A DNA stretch of 64,000 nucleotides, taken from Isoperla grammatica. Taxonomy: Eukaryota > Arthropoda > Insecta > Plecoptera > Perlodidae. Each line of letters starts with the position of its first letter. Positions within the stretch are counted from its first letter, which is position 1. Below are positions 38,180 through 51,811 of this stretch, piece by piece. The notes beneath the pieces are model-generated. The model was not told the origin of the DNA. It ran no database searches and saw only the letters and a list, made by a program, of their open reading frames with translations. Where the stretch lies: the NCBI GenBank assembly GCA_945910005.1, contig CAMDTW010000344.1, positions 5,001 to 69,000 of the forward strand, read 5' to 3'. The position numbers and the translations under genes were made by a program.

Positions 38180-41100
38180 TAGACTAAAATCAGCCAATTT
38201 CTATATTTTATGCATATTTTAACCAAAAACGACGAAAAAACTCAATTTATGCATTTTCATTATACTCTTGAAGAATGCAGCCTTTAATTCTTATTTTTCA
38301 ACGGAGGGTGTAACTTCTATAGAAGTTATCGAAATGTGACGAAATGGACAAATTGTGCTAATTGGAGCCTGAAACGCTCTAAAACAGCGATTTGTCAACT
38401 TTGGTTGAAACCCTTAGGAATCCCGGCCGTATGCAAGATTCCTCTTAAAACTGGAAGTTTGTGGTAGATAGACTGAAATCAGCTAATTTCTATTTTGTAT
38501 GCATATTTTAACCAAAACGACGAAAAAACTCAATTTATGCATTTTCATTATACTCTTGAAGAATGCAACCTATAATTCTTATTTTTCGACGGAGGGTGTA
38601 ACTTCTATAGAAGTTATCGAATTGTGACGAAATGGACAAATTGTGCTTATTGGGGCCTGAAACGCTCTTAAACAACGATTTGTGCAATTTGGTTGAAACC
38701 CTTAGGAATCCCAGCCGTATGCAAGATTCCTCTAAAAACTGGAAGTTTGTGGTAGATAGACTAAAATCAGCCAATTTCTATATTTTATGCATATTTTAAC
38801 CAAAAACGACGAAAAAACTCAATTTATGCATTTTCATTATACTCTTGAAGAATGCAGCCTTTAATTCTTATTTTTCAACGGAGGGTGTAACTTCTATAGA
38901 AGTTATCGAAATGTGACAAAATGGACAAATTGTGCTAATTGGAGCCTGAAACGCTCTAAAACAACGATTTGTCAACTTTGGTTGAAACCCTTAGGAATCC
39001 CGGCCGTATTCAAGATTCCTCTTGAAACTGGAAGTTTGTGGTAGATAGACTCAAATCAGCCAATTTCTATATTTTATGCATATTTTAACCAAAAACGACC
39101 AAAAAACTCAATTTATGCATTTTCATAATACTGTTTCAGAATGCACACTAACATTATTATTTTTCAACGGTTGGTGTAACTTCTAAAGTAGTTATCGAAA
39201 GGTGACGAAATGGACAAATTGTGCTTATTGGAGCCTGAAACGCTGTAAAACAACGATTTGTCAACTTTGGTTGAAACCCTTAGGAATCCCAGCCGTATGC
39301 AAGATTCCTCTTAAAACTGGAAGTTTGTGGTAGATAGACTGAAATCAGCCAATTTCTATTTTGTATGCATATTTTAACCAAAAACGACGAAAAAACTCAA
39401 TTTATGCATTTTCATTATACTCTTGAAGAATGCAACCTATAATTCTTATTTTTCGAAGGAGGGTGTAACTTCTATAGAAGTTATCGAAATGTGACGAAAT
39501 GGACGATTTGTGCTTATTGGAGCCTGAAACGCTCTAAAACAACGATTTGTGCAATTTGGTTGAAACCCTTAGGAATCCCAGCCGTATGCAAGATTCCTCT
39601 TAAAACTGGAAGTTTGTGGTAGATAGACTAAAATCAGCCAATTTCTATATTTTATGCATATTTTAACCAAAAACGACGAAAAAACTCAATTTATGCATTT
39701 TCATTATACTCTTGAAGAATGCAGCCTATAATTCTTATTTTTCAACGGAGGGTGTAACTTCTATAGAAGTTATCGAAATGTGACGAAATGGACAAATTGT
39801 GCTTATTAGAGCCTGAAACGCTCTAAAACAACGATTTGTCAATTATGGTTGAAACCCTTAGGAATCCCGGCCGTATGCAAGATTCCTCTTAAAACTGGAA
39901 GTTTGTGGTAGATAGACTGAAATCAGCCAATTTCTATTTTTTATGCATATTTTAACCAAAAACGACGAAAAAACTCAATTTATGCATTTTCATTATACTC
40001 TTGAAGAATGCAACCTATAATTCTTATTTTTCGACGGAGGGTGTAACTTCTATAGAAGTTATCGAAATGTGACGAAATGGACAAATTGTGCTTATTGGAG
40101 CCTGTAACGCTCTAAAACAACGATTGTGCAATTTGGTTGAAACCCTTAGGAATCCCAGCCGTATGCAAGATTCCTCTTAAAACTGGAAGTTTGTGGTAGA
40201 TAGACTAAAATCAGCCAATTTCTATATTTTATGCATATTTTAACCAAAAACGAGTAAAAAACTCAATTTATGCATTTTCATTATACTCTTGAAGAATGCA
40301 GCCTATAATTCTTATTTTTCAACGGAGGGTGTAACTTCTATAGAAGTTATCGAAATGTGACGAAATGGACAAATTGTGCTTATTGGAGCCTGAAACGCTC
40401 TAAAACAACGATTTGTCAACTTTGGTTGAAACCCTTAGGAATCCCGGCCGTATGCAAGATTCCTCTTAAAACTGGACGTTTGTGGTAGATAGACTGAAAT
40501 CAGCCAATTTCTATTTTTTATGCATATTTTAACCAAAAACGACGAAAAAACTCAATTTATGCATTTTCATTATACTCTTGAAGAATGCAACCTATAATTC
40601 TTATTTTTCGACGGAGGGTGTAACTTCTATAGAAGTTATCGAAATGTGACGAAATGGACAAATTGTGCTTATTGGAGCCTGAAACGCTCTAAAACAACGA
40701 TTTGTGCAATTTGGTTGAAACCCTTAGGAATCCCAGCCGTATGCAAGATTCCTCTTAAAACTGGAAGTTTGTGGTAGATAGACTAAAATCAGCCAATTTC
40801 TATATTTTATGCATATTTTAACCAAAAACGACGAAAAAACTCAATTTATGCATTTATATTATACTCTTGAAGAATGCAGCCTATAATTCTTATTTTTCAA
40901 CGGAGGGTGTAACTTCTATAGAAGTTATCGAAATGTGACGAAATGGACAAATTGTGCTTATTGGAGCCTGAAACGCTCTAAAACAACGATTTGTCGACTT
41001 TGGTTGAAACCCTTAGGAATCCCGGCCGTATGCAAGATTCCTCTTAAAACTGGAAGTTTGTGGTAGATAGACTGAAATCAGCCAATTTCTATTTTTTATG

Positions 41101-42430
41101 CATATTTTAACCAAAAACGACGAAAAAACTCAATTTATGCATTTTTATTATAGTCTTGAAGAATGCAACCTATAATTCTTATTTTTCGACGGAGGGTGTA
41201 ACTTCTATAGAAGTTATCGAAATGTGACGAAATGGACAAATTGTGCTTATTGGAGCCTGAAACGCTCTAAAACAACGATTTGTGCAATTTGGTTGAAACC
41301 CTTAGGAATCCCAGCCGTATGCAAGATTCCTCTTAAAACTGGAAGTTTGTGGTAGATAGACTAAAATCAGCCAATTTCTATATTTTATGCATATTTTAAC
41401 CAAAAACGACGTAAAAACTCAATTTATGCATTTTCATTATACTCTTGAAGAATGCAGCCTATAATTATTATTTTTCAACGGAGGGTGTAACTTCTATAGA
41501 AGTTATCGAAATTTGACGAAATGGACAAATTGTGCTTATTGGAGCCTGAAACGCTCTAAAACAACGATTTGTCAACTTTGGATGAAACCCTTAGGAATCC
41601 CAGCCGTATGCAAGATTCCTCTTAAAACTGGAAGTTTGTGGTAGATAGACTTAAATCAGCCAATTTCTATATTTTATGCATATTTTAACCAAAAACGACG
41701 AAAAAACTCAATTTATGCATTTTCATTATACTCTTGAAGAATGCAGCCTTTAATTCTTATTTTTCAACGGAGGGTGTAACTTCTATAGAAGTTATCGAAA
41801 TGTGACGAAATGGACAAATTGTGCTAATTGGAGCCTGAAACGCTCTAAAACAACGATTTGTCAACTTTGGTTGAAACCCTTAGGAATCCCGGCCGTATGC
41901 AAGATTCCTCTTAAAACTGGAAGTTTGTGGTAGATAGACTCAAATCAGCCAATTTCTATATTTTATGCATATTGTAACCAAAAACGACAAAAAAACTCAA
42001 TTTATGCATTTTCATAATACTCTTTCAGAATGCACAATAACATTATTATTTTTCAACGGTTGGTGTAACTTTTAAAGTAGTTATCGAAATGTGACAAAAT
42101 GGACAAATTGTGCTTATTGGAGCCTAAAACGCTCTAAAACAACGATTTGTCAACTTTGGTTGAAACCCTTAGGAATCCCAGCCGTATGCAAGATTCCTCT
42201 TAAAACTGGAAGTTTGTGGTAGATAGACTGATCTCAGCCAATTTCTATTTTTTATGCATATTTTAAACAAAAACGACGAAAAAACTCAATTTATGCATTT
42301 CCATTATACTCTTGAAGAATGCAACCTATAATTCTTATTTTTCGACGGAGGGTGTAACTTCTATAGAAGTTATCGAAATGTGACGAAATGGACAAATTGT
42401 GCTTATTGGAGCATGAAACTCTCTAAAACA
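38180..42430 (+). repeat. Copy of 30050-34300 (offset 8130 bp)
   Basis: Shared variants at the same offset: TGGGGCCTGAAACGCTCTTAA (30521, 38651), the CTGTTTCAG monomer (31003, 39133), TTCGAAGGAGGG, CGATTGTGCAATTTGG, TTGGATGAAACC, GACTTAAATC (33521, 41651) and GACTGATCTCAGCC (34101, 42231). The homology stops inside one monomer near 34300/42430: copy 1 continues TGTGCAATTTGG and copy 2 TGTTAACTTTGG, which then leads into a second copy of the TGGGGCC monomer. Confidence 0.85.
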
Positions 42431-45400
42431 ACGATTTGTTAACTTTGGTTGAAACCCTTAGGAATCCCGGCCGTATGCAAGATTCCTCTTTAAACTGGAA
42501 GTTTGTGGTAGATAGACTGAAATCAGCTAATTTCTATTTTTTATGCATAATTTAAACCAAAACGACGAAAAAACTCAATTTATGCATTTTCATTATACTC
42601 TTGAAGAATGCAACCTATAATTCTTATTTTTCGACGGAGGGTGTAACTTCTATAGAAGTTATCGAAATGTGACGAAATGGACAAATTGTGCTTATTGGGG
42701 CCTGAAACGCTCTTAAACAACGATTTGTGCAATTTGGTTGAAACCCTTAGGAATCCCAGCCGTATGCAAGATTCCTCTAAAAACTGGAAGTTTGTGGTAG
42801 ATAGACTAAAATCAGCCAATTTCTATATTTTATGCATATTTTAACCAAAAACGACGAAAAAACTCAATTTATGCATTTTCATTATACTCTTGAAGCATGC
42901 AGCCTTTAATTCTTATTTTTCAACGGAGGGTGTAACTTCTATAGAAGTTATCGAAATGTGACAAAATGGACAAATTGTGCTAATTGGAGCCTGAAACGCT
43001 CTAAAACAACGATTTGTCAACTTTGGTTGAAACCCTTAGGAATCCCGGCCGTATGCAAGATTCCTCTTGAAACTGGAAGTTTGTGGTAGATAGACTCAAA
43101 TCAGCCAATTTCTATATTTTATGCATATTTTAACCAAAAACGACCAAAAAACTCAATTTATGCATTTTCATAATACTGTTTCAGAATGCACACTAACATT
43201 ATTATTTTTCAACGGTTGGTGTAACTTCTAAAGTAGTTATCGAAAGGTGACGAAATGGACAAATTGTGCTTATTGGAGCCTGAAACGCTGTAAAACAACG
43301 ATTTGTCAACTTTGGTTGAAACCCTTAGGAATCCCAGCCGTATGCAAGATTCCTCTTAAAACTGGAAGTTTGTGGTAGATAGACTGAAATCAGCCAATTT
43401 CTATTTTTTATGCATATTTTAACCAAAAACGACGAAAAAACTCAATTTATGCATTTTCATTATACTCTTGAAGAATGCAACCTATAATTCTTATTTTTCG
43501 ACGGAGGGTGTAACTTCTATAGAAGTTATCGAAATGTGACGAAATGGACGATTTGTGCTTATTGGAGCCTGAAACGCTCTAAAACAACGATTTGTGCAAT
43601 TTGGTTGAAACCCTTAGGAATCCCAGCCGTATGCAAGATTCCTCTTAAAACTGGAAGTTTGTGGTAGATAGACTAAAATCAGCCAATTTCTATATTTTAT
43701 GCATATTTTAACCAAAAACGACGAAAAAACTCAATTTATGCATTTTCATTATACTCTTGAAGAATGCAGCCTATAATTCTTATTTTTCAACGGAGGGTGT
43801 AACTTCTATAGAAGTTATCGAAATGTGACGAAATGGACAAATTGTGCTTATTAGAGCCTGAAACGCTCTAAAACAACGATTTGTCAATTTTGGTTGAAAC
43901 CCTTAGGAATCCCGGCCGTATGCAAGATTCCTCTTAAAACTGGAAGTTTGTGGTAGATAGACTGAAATCAGCCAATTTCTATTTTTTATGCATATTTTAA
44001 CCAAAAACGACGAAAAAACTCAATTTATGCATTTTCATTATACTCTTGAAGAATGCAACCTATAATTCTTATTTTTCGACGGAGGGTGTAACTTCTATAG
44101 AAGTTATCGAAATGTGACGAAATGGACAAATTGTGCTTATTGGAGCCTGTAACGCTCTAAAACAACGATTTGTGCAATTTGGTTGAAACCCTTAGGAATC
44201 CCAGCCGTATGCATGATTCCTCTTAAAACTGGAAGTTTGTGGTAGATAGACTAAAATCAGCCAATTTCTATATTTTATGCATATTTTAACCAAAAACGAC
44301 GAAAAAACTCAATTTATGCATTTTCATTATACTCTTGAAGAATGCAGCCTATAATTCTTATTTTTCAACGGAGGGTGTAATTTCTATAGAAGTTATCGAA
44401 ATGTGACGAAATGGACAAATTGTGCTTATTGGAGCCTGAAACGCTCTAAAACAACGATTTGTCAACTTTGGTTGAAACCCTTAGGAATCCCGGCCGTATG
44501 CAAGATTCCTCTTAAAACTGGAAGTTTGTGGTAGATAGACTGAAATCGGCCAATTTCTATTTTTTATGCATATTTTAACCAAAAACGACGAAAAAACTCA
44601 ATTTATGCATTTTCATTATACTCTTGAAGAATGCAACCTATAATTCTTATTTTTCGACGGAGGGTGTAACTTCTATAGAAGTTATCGAAATGTGACGAAA
44701 TGGACAAATTGTGCTTATTGGAGCCTGAAACGCTCTAAAACAACGATTTGTGCAATTTGGTTGAAACCCTTAGGAATCCCAGCCGTATGCAAGATTCCTC
44801 TTAAAACTGGAAGTTTGTGGTAGATAGACTAAAATCAGCTAATTTCTATATTTTATGCATATTTTAACCAAAAACGACGAAAAAACTCAATTTATGCATT
44901 TTCATTATACTCTTGAAGAATGCAACCTATAATTCTTATTTTTCGACGGAGGGTGTAACTTCTATTGAAGTTATCGAAATGTGACGAAATGGACAAATTG
45001 TGCTTATTGGAGCCTGAAACGCTCTAAAACAACGATTTGTACAATTTGGTTGAAACCCTTAGGAATCCCAGCCGTATGCAAGATTCCTCTTAAAACTGGA
45101 AGTTTGTGGTAGATAGACTGAAATCAGCCAATTTCTATATTTTATGCATATTTTAACCAAAAACAACGAAACAACTCAATTTATGCATTTTCATTATACT
45201 CTTGAAGAATGCAGCCTATAATTCTTATTTTTCAACGGAGGGTGTAACTTCTATAGAAGTTATCGAAATGTGACGAAATGGACAAATTGTGCTTATTAGA
45301 GCCTGAAACGCTCTAAAACAACGATTTGTCAACTTTGGTTGAAACCCTTAGGAATCCCGGCCGTATGCAAGATTCCTCTTAAAACTGGAAGTTTGTGGTA

Positions 45401-46356
45401 GATAGACTGAAATCAGCCAATTTCTATTTTTTATGCATATTTTAACCAAAAACGACGAAAAAACTCAATTTATGCATTTTCATTATACTCTTGAAGAATG
45501 CAACCTATAATTCTTATTTTTTGACGGAGGGTGTAACTTCTATAGAAGTTATCGAAATGTGACGAAATGGACAAATTGTGCTTATTGGAGCCTGTAACGC
45601 TCTAAAACAACGATTTGTGCAATTTGGTTGAAACCCTTAGGAATCCCAGCCGTATGCAAGATTCCTCTTAAAACTGGAAGTTTGTGGTAGATAGACTCAA
45701 ATCAGCCAATTTCTATATTTTATGCATATTTTAACCAAAAACGACCAAAAAACTCAATTTATGCATTTTCATAATACTCTTTCAGAATGCACACTAACAT
45801 TATTATTTTTCAACGGTTGGTGTAACTTCTAAAGATGTTATCGAAATGTGACGAAATGGACAAATTGTGCTTATTGGAGCCTGAAACGCTCTAAAACAAC
45901 GATTTGTCAACTTTGGTTGAAACCCTTAGGAATCCCAGCCGTATGCAAGATTCCTCTTAAAACTGGAAGTTTGTGGTAGATAGACTGAAATCAGCCAATT
46001 TCTATTTTTTATGCATATTTTAACCAAAAACGACGAAAAAACTCAATTTATGCATTTTCATTATACTCTTGAAGAATGCAACCTATAATTCTTATTTTTC
46101 GACGGAGGGTGTAACTTCTATAGAAGTTATCGAAATGTGACGAAATGGACAAATTGTGCTTATTGGAGCCTTAAACGCTCTAAAACAACGATTTGTCAAC
46201 TTTGGTTGAAACACTTGGGAATCCCAGCTGTATGCAAGATTCCTCTTAAAACTCGAAGTTTGTGGTAGATAGACTGAAATCAGCCAATTTCTATATTTTA
46301 TCCATATTTTAACCAAAAACGACCAAAAAACTTAATTTATGCATTTTCATAATACT

Positions 46357-46636
46357 CTTGAAGAATGCAAAATATAATTCTTATTTTTCAACGGAGGGTG
46401 TAACTTCTAAAAGTTATCGAAATGTGACGAAATGGACAAATTGTGCTTATTGGAGCAACGATTTGTGCAATTTGGTTGAAACCCTTAGGAATCCCCACCG
46501 TATGCAAGATTCCTCTTAAAACTGGAAGTTTGTGGTAGATAGACTAAAATCAGCCAATTTCTATATTTTATGCATATTTTAACCAAAAACGACGGAAAAA
46601 CTCAATTTATGCATTTTTATTATACTCTTGAAGAAT
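46357..46636 (+). repeat. D-type monomer with a 17-bp internal deletion, copy 1
   Basis: GGAGC is followed directly by AACG at 46456/46457, removing TTGAAACGCTCTAAAAC relative to the full D-type at 6930. The same deletion is at 49904/49905 in the D-type starting at 49805, with matching neighbours at 3448 bp offset, so the two are descendants of one deleted monomer. The D-type at 54413 is undeleted. The right end is approximate. Confidence 0.83.
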
Positions 46637-49600
46637 GCAACCTATAATTCTTATTTTTCGACGGAAGGGGTAACTTCTATAGAAGTTATCGTTTTGTGAC
46701 GAAATGGACAAATTGTGCTTATTAGAGCCTGAAACGCTCTTAAACAACGATTTGTGCAATTTGGTTGAAACCCTTAGGAATCCCAGCCGTATGCAAGATT
46801 CCTCTTAAAACTGGAAGTTTGTGGTAGATAGACTAAAATCAGCCAATTTCTATATTTTATGCATATTTTAACCAAAAACGACGAAAAAACTCAATTTATG
46901 CATTTTCATTATACTCTTGAAGAATGCAACCTATAATTCTTATTTTTCGACGTAGGGTGTAACTTCTATAGAAGTTATCAAAATGTGACGAAATGGACAA
47001 ATGGTGCGTATTGGAGCCTGAAACGCTCTAAAACAACGATTTGTCAACTTTGGTTGAAACCCTTAGGAATCCCGGCCGTATGCAAGTTTCCTCTTAAAAC
47101 TGGTAGTTTGTGGTAGATAGACTGAAATCAGCCAATTTCTATTTTTTATGCATATTTTAACCAAAAACGACGAAAAAACTCAATTTATGCATTTTTATTA
47201 TAGTCTTGAAGAATGCAACCTATAATTCTTATTTTTCGACGGAGGGTGTAACTTCTATAGAAGTTATCGAAATGTGACGAAATGGACAAATTGTGCTTAT
47301 TGGAGCCTGAAACGCTCTAAAACAACGATTTGTGCAATTTGGTTGAAACCCTTAGGAATCCCAGCCGTATGCAATATTCCTCTTAAAACTGGAAGTTTGT
47401 GGTAGATAGACTAAAATCAGCCAATTTATATATTTTATGCATATTTTAACCAAAAACGACGAAAAAACTCAATTAATGCATTTTCATTATACTCTTGAAG
47501 AATGCAGCCTATAATTCTTATTTTTCAACGGAGGGTGTAACTTCTATAGAAGTAATCGAAATGTGACGAAATGGACAAATTGTGCTTATTGGAGCCTACA
47601 CCGCTCTTAAACAACGATTTGTCAACTTTGGTTGAAACCCTTAGGAATCCCAGCCGTATGCAAGATTCCTCTTAAAACTGGAAGTTTGTGGTCGAAAGAC
47701 TAAAATCAGCTAATTTCTATATTTTATGCATATTTTAACCAAAAACGACGCAAAAACTCAATTTATGCATTTTCATTATACTCTTGAAGAATGCAACCTA
47801 TAATTCTTATTTTTCGACGGAGGGTGTAACTTCTATTGAAGTTATCGAAATGTGACGAAATGGACAAATTGTGCTTTTTGGAGCCTGAAACGCTCTAAAA
47901 CAACGATTTGTGCAATTTGGTTGAAACCCTTAGGAATCCCAGCCGTATGCAAGATTCCTCTTAAAACTGGAAGTTTGTGGTAGATAGACTGAAATCAGCC
48001 AATTTCTATATTTTATACATATTTTAACCAAAAACAACGAAACAACTCAATTTATGCATTTTCATTATACTCTTGAAGAATGCAGCCTATAATTCTTATT
48101 ATTCAACGGAGGGTGTAACTTCTATAGAAGTTATCGAAATGTGACGAAATGGACAAATTGTGCTTATTAGAGCCTGAAACGCTCTAAAACAACGATTTGT
48201 CAACTTTGGTTGAAACCCTTAGGAATCCCGGCCGTATGCAAGATTCCTCTTAAAACTGGAAGTTTGTGGTAGATAGACTGAAATCAGCCAATTTCTATTT
48301 TTTATGCATATTTTAACCAAAAACGACGAAAAAACTCAATTTATGCATTTTCATTATACTCTTGAAGAATGCAACCTATAATTCTTATTTTTCGACGGAG
48401 GGTGTAACTTCTATAGAAGTTATCGAAATGTGACGAAATGGACAAATTGTGCTTATTGGAGCCTGTAACGCTCTAAAACAACGATTTGTGCAATTTGGTT
48501 GAAACCCTTAGGAATCCCAGCCGTATGCAAGATTCCTCTTAAAACTGGAAGTTTGTGGTAGATAGACTAAAATCAGCCAATTTCTATATTTTATGCATAT
48601 TTTAACCAAAAACGACGAAAAAATTCAATTTATGCATTTTCATTATACTCTTGAAGAATGCAGCCTATAATTCTTATTTTTCAACGGAGGGTGTAACTTC
48701 TATAGAAGTTATCGAAATGTGACGAAATGGACAAATTGTGCTTATTGGAGCCTGAAACGCTCTAAAACAACGATTTGTCAACTTTGGTTGAAACCCTTAG
48801 GAATCCCGGCCGTATGCAAGATTCCTCTTAAAACTGGAAGTTTGTGGTAGATAGACTGAAATCAGCCAATTTCTATTTTTTATGCATATTTTAACCAAAA
48901 ACGACGAAAAAACTCAATTTATGCATTTTCATTATACTCTTGAAGAATGCAACCTATAATTCTTATTTTTGACGGAGGGTGTAACTTCTATAGAAGTTAT
49001 CGAAATGTGACGAAATGGACAAATTGTGCTTATTGGAGCCTGAAACGCTCTAAAACAACGATTTGTGCAATTTGGTTGAAACCCTTTGGAATCCCGGCCG
49101 TATGCAAGATTCCTCTTAAAACTGGAAGTTTGTGGTAGATAGACTCAAATCAGCCAATTTCTATATTTTATGCATATTTTAACCAAAAACGACCAAAAAA
49201 CTCAATTTATGCATTTTCATAATACTCATTCAGAATGCACACTAACATTATTATTTTTCAACGGTTGGTGTAACTTCTAAAGATGTTATCGAAATGTGAC
49301 GAAATGGACAAATTGTGCTTTTTGGAGCCTGAAACGCTCTAAAACAACGATTTGTCAACTTTGGTTGAAACCCTTAGGAATCCCAGCCGTATGCAAGATT
49401 CCTCTTAAAACTGGAAGTTTGTGGTAGATAGACTGAAATCAGCCAATTTCTATTTTTTATGCATATTTTAACCAAAAACGACGAAAAAACTCAATTTATG
49501 CATTTTCATTATACTCTTGAAGAATGCAACCTATAATTCTTATTTTTCGACGGAGGGTGTAACTTCTATAGAAGTTATCGAAATGTGACGAAATGGACAA

Positions 49601-49804
49601 ATTGTGCTTATTGGAGCCTTAAACGCTCTAAAACAACGATTTGTCAACTTTGGTTGAAACACTTGGGAATCCCAGCTGTATGCAAGATTCCTCTTAAAAC
49701 TCGAAGTTTGTGGTAGATAGACTGAAATCAGCCAATTTCTATATTTTATCCATATTTTAACCAAAAACGACCAAAAAACTTAATTTATGCATTTTCATAA
49801 TACT

Positions 49805-50075
49805 CTTGAAGAATGCAAAATATAATTCTTATTTTTCAACGGAGGGTGTAACTTCTAAAAGTTATCGAAATGTGACGAAATGGACAAATTGTGCTTATTG
49901 GAGCAACGATTTGTGCAATTTGGTTGAAACCCTTAGGAATCCCAGCCGTATGCAAGATTCCTCTGAAAACTGGAAGTTTGTGGTAGATAGACTAAAATCA
50001 GCCAATTTCTATATTTTATGCATATTTTAACCAAAAACGACGAAAAAACTCAATTTATGCATTTTCATTATACTC
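49805..50075 (+). repeat. D-type monomer with a 17-bp internal deletion, copy 2
   Basis: Sister of the monomer at 46357. The two stretches 45490-46456 and 48940-49904 run parallel (CCCTTTGG or CCTGTAACGC monomer, C-type, TTAAACGC monomer, D-type) at about 12 monomers' offset. Downstream they differ: this copy continues into a CAACCTAGGG monomer, the other into a monomer with GGAAGGGGTAAC and ATCGTTTTGTG. The right end is approximate. Confidence 0.82.
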
Positions 50076-50589
50076 TTGAAGAATGCAGCCTATAATTCTT
50101 ATTTTTCAACCTAGGGTGTAACTTCTATAGAAGTTATCGAAATGTGACGAAATGGACAAATTGTGCTTATTGGAGCCTGAAACGCTCTAAAACAACGATT
50201 TGTCAACTTTGGTTGAAACCCTTAGGAATCCCGGCCGTATGCAAGATTCCTCTTAAAACTGGAAGTTTGTGGTAGATAGACTGAAATCAGCCAATTTCTA
50301 TTTTTTATGCATATTTTAACCAAAAACGACGAAAAAACTCAATTTATGCATTTTCATTATACTCTTGAAGAATGCAACCTATAATACTTATTTTTCGAGG
50401 GAGGGTGTAACTTCTATAGAAGTTATCAAAATGTGACGAAATGGACAAATGGTGCTTATTGGAGCCTGAAACGCTCTAAAACAACGATTTGTCAACTTTG
50501 GTTGAAACCCTTAGGAATCCCGGCCGTATGCAAGATTCCTCTTAAAACTGGAAGTTTGTGGTAGATAGACAGAAATCAGCCAATTTCTA

Positions 50590-51811
50590 TTTTTTATGCA
50601 TATTTTAACCAAAAACGACGAAAAAACTCAATTTATGCATTTTTATTATAGTCTTGAAGAATGCAACCTATAATTCTTATTTTTCGACGGAGGGTGTAAC
50701 TTCTATAGAAGTTATCGAAATGTGACGAAATGGACAAATTGTGCTTATTGGAGCCTGAAACGCTCTAAAACAACGATTTGTGCAATTTGCTTGAAACCCT
50801 TAGGAATCCCAGCCGTATGCAAGATTCCTCTTAAAACTGGAAGTTTGTGGTAGATAGACTAAAATCAGCCAATTTCTATATTTTATGCATATTTTAACCA
50901 AAAACGACGAAAAAACTCAATTTATGCATTTTCATTATACTCTTGAAGAATGCAGCCTATAATTCTTATTTTTCAACGGAGGGTGTAACTTCTATAGAAA
51001 AAATAGAAATGTGACGAAATGGACAAATTGTGCTTATTGGAGCCTGAAACGCTCTAAAACAACGATTTGTCAACTTTGGTTGAAACCCTTAGGAATCCCA
51101 GCCGTATGCAAGATTCCTCTTAAAACTGGAAGTTTGTGGTCGATAGACTGCAATCAGCTAACTTCTATATTTTATGCATATTTTAACCAAAAACGACGAA
51201 AAAACTCAATTTATGCATTTTCATTATACTCTTGAAGAATGCAACCTATAATTCTTAACATCTCGACGGAGGGTGTAACTTCTATAGAAGTTATCGAAAT
51301 GTGACGAAATGGAGAAATTGTGCTTATTGGAGCCTGAAACGCTCTAAAACAACGATCTGTGCAATTTGGTTGAAACCCTTAGGAAACCCAGCCGTATGCA
51401 AGATTCCTCTTAAAACTGTAAGTTTGTGGTAGATAGACTAAAATCAGCCAATTTCTATATTTTATGCATATTTTAACCAAAAACGACGAAAAAACTCAAT
51501 TTATGCATTTTCATTATACTTTTGAAGAATGCAGCCTATAATTCTTATTTTTCAACGGAGGGTGTAACTTCTATGTAAGTTATCGAAATGTGACGAAATG
51601 GACAGATTGTGCTTATTGGAGCCTGAAACGCTCTAAAACAACGATTTGTCAACTTTGGTTGAAACCCTTAGGAATCCCGGCCGTATGCAAGATTCCTCTT
51701 AAAACTGGAAGTTTGTGGTAGATAGACTAAAAAATCAGCCAATTTCTATTTTTTATGCATATTTTAACCAAAAACGACGAAAAAACTCAATTTATGCATT
51801 TTCATTATACT
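50590..51811 (+). repeat. Pre-block module without a telomeric tract (empty site at 51722-51724)
   Basis: The order is the same as before blocks 1-3 and 5: TTATAGTC tail, A-type, B-type with GTGGTCGATAGAC, A-type with ACTGTAAG, B-type with GACAGATTG. At the point where TTAGG repeat should start, the sequence reads GTGGTAGATAGACTAAAAAATC, with a single ATA (51722-51724) and two extra A. The next monomer is A-type, as in the normal alternation. The module carries many private changes: GAAAAAATAG at 50997-51006 destroying the palindrome, ACATCTC at 51258-51264, GATCTGTG, AGGAAACCC and TATGTAAG. Confidence 0.78.
51000..51005 (+). repeat. Clustered substitutions in a palindrome arm
   Basis: Expected GTTATC is replaced by AAAATA with no length change, four substitutions in six bases, in the monomer starting at 50942. 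Nearby, 51258-51264 reads ACATCTC where TTTTTC is normal. Both lie in the empty-site module. Clustered changes may reflect local error-prone repair, or sequencing error. Confidence 0.6.
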
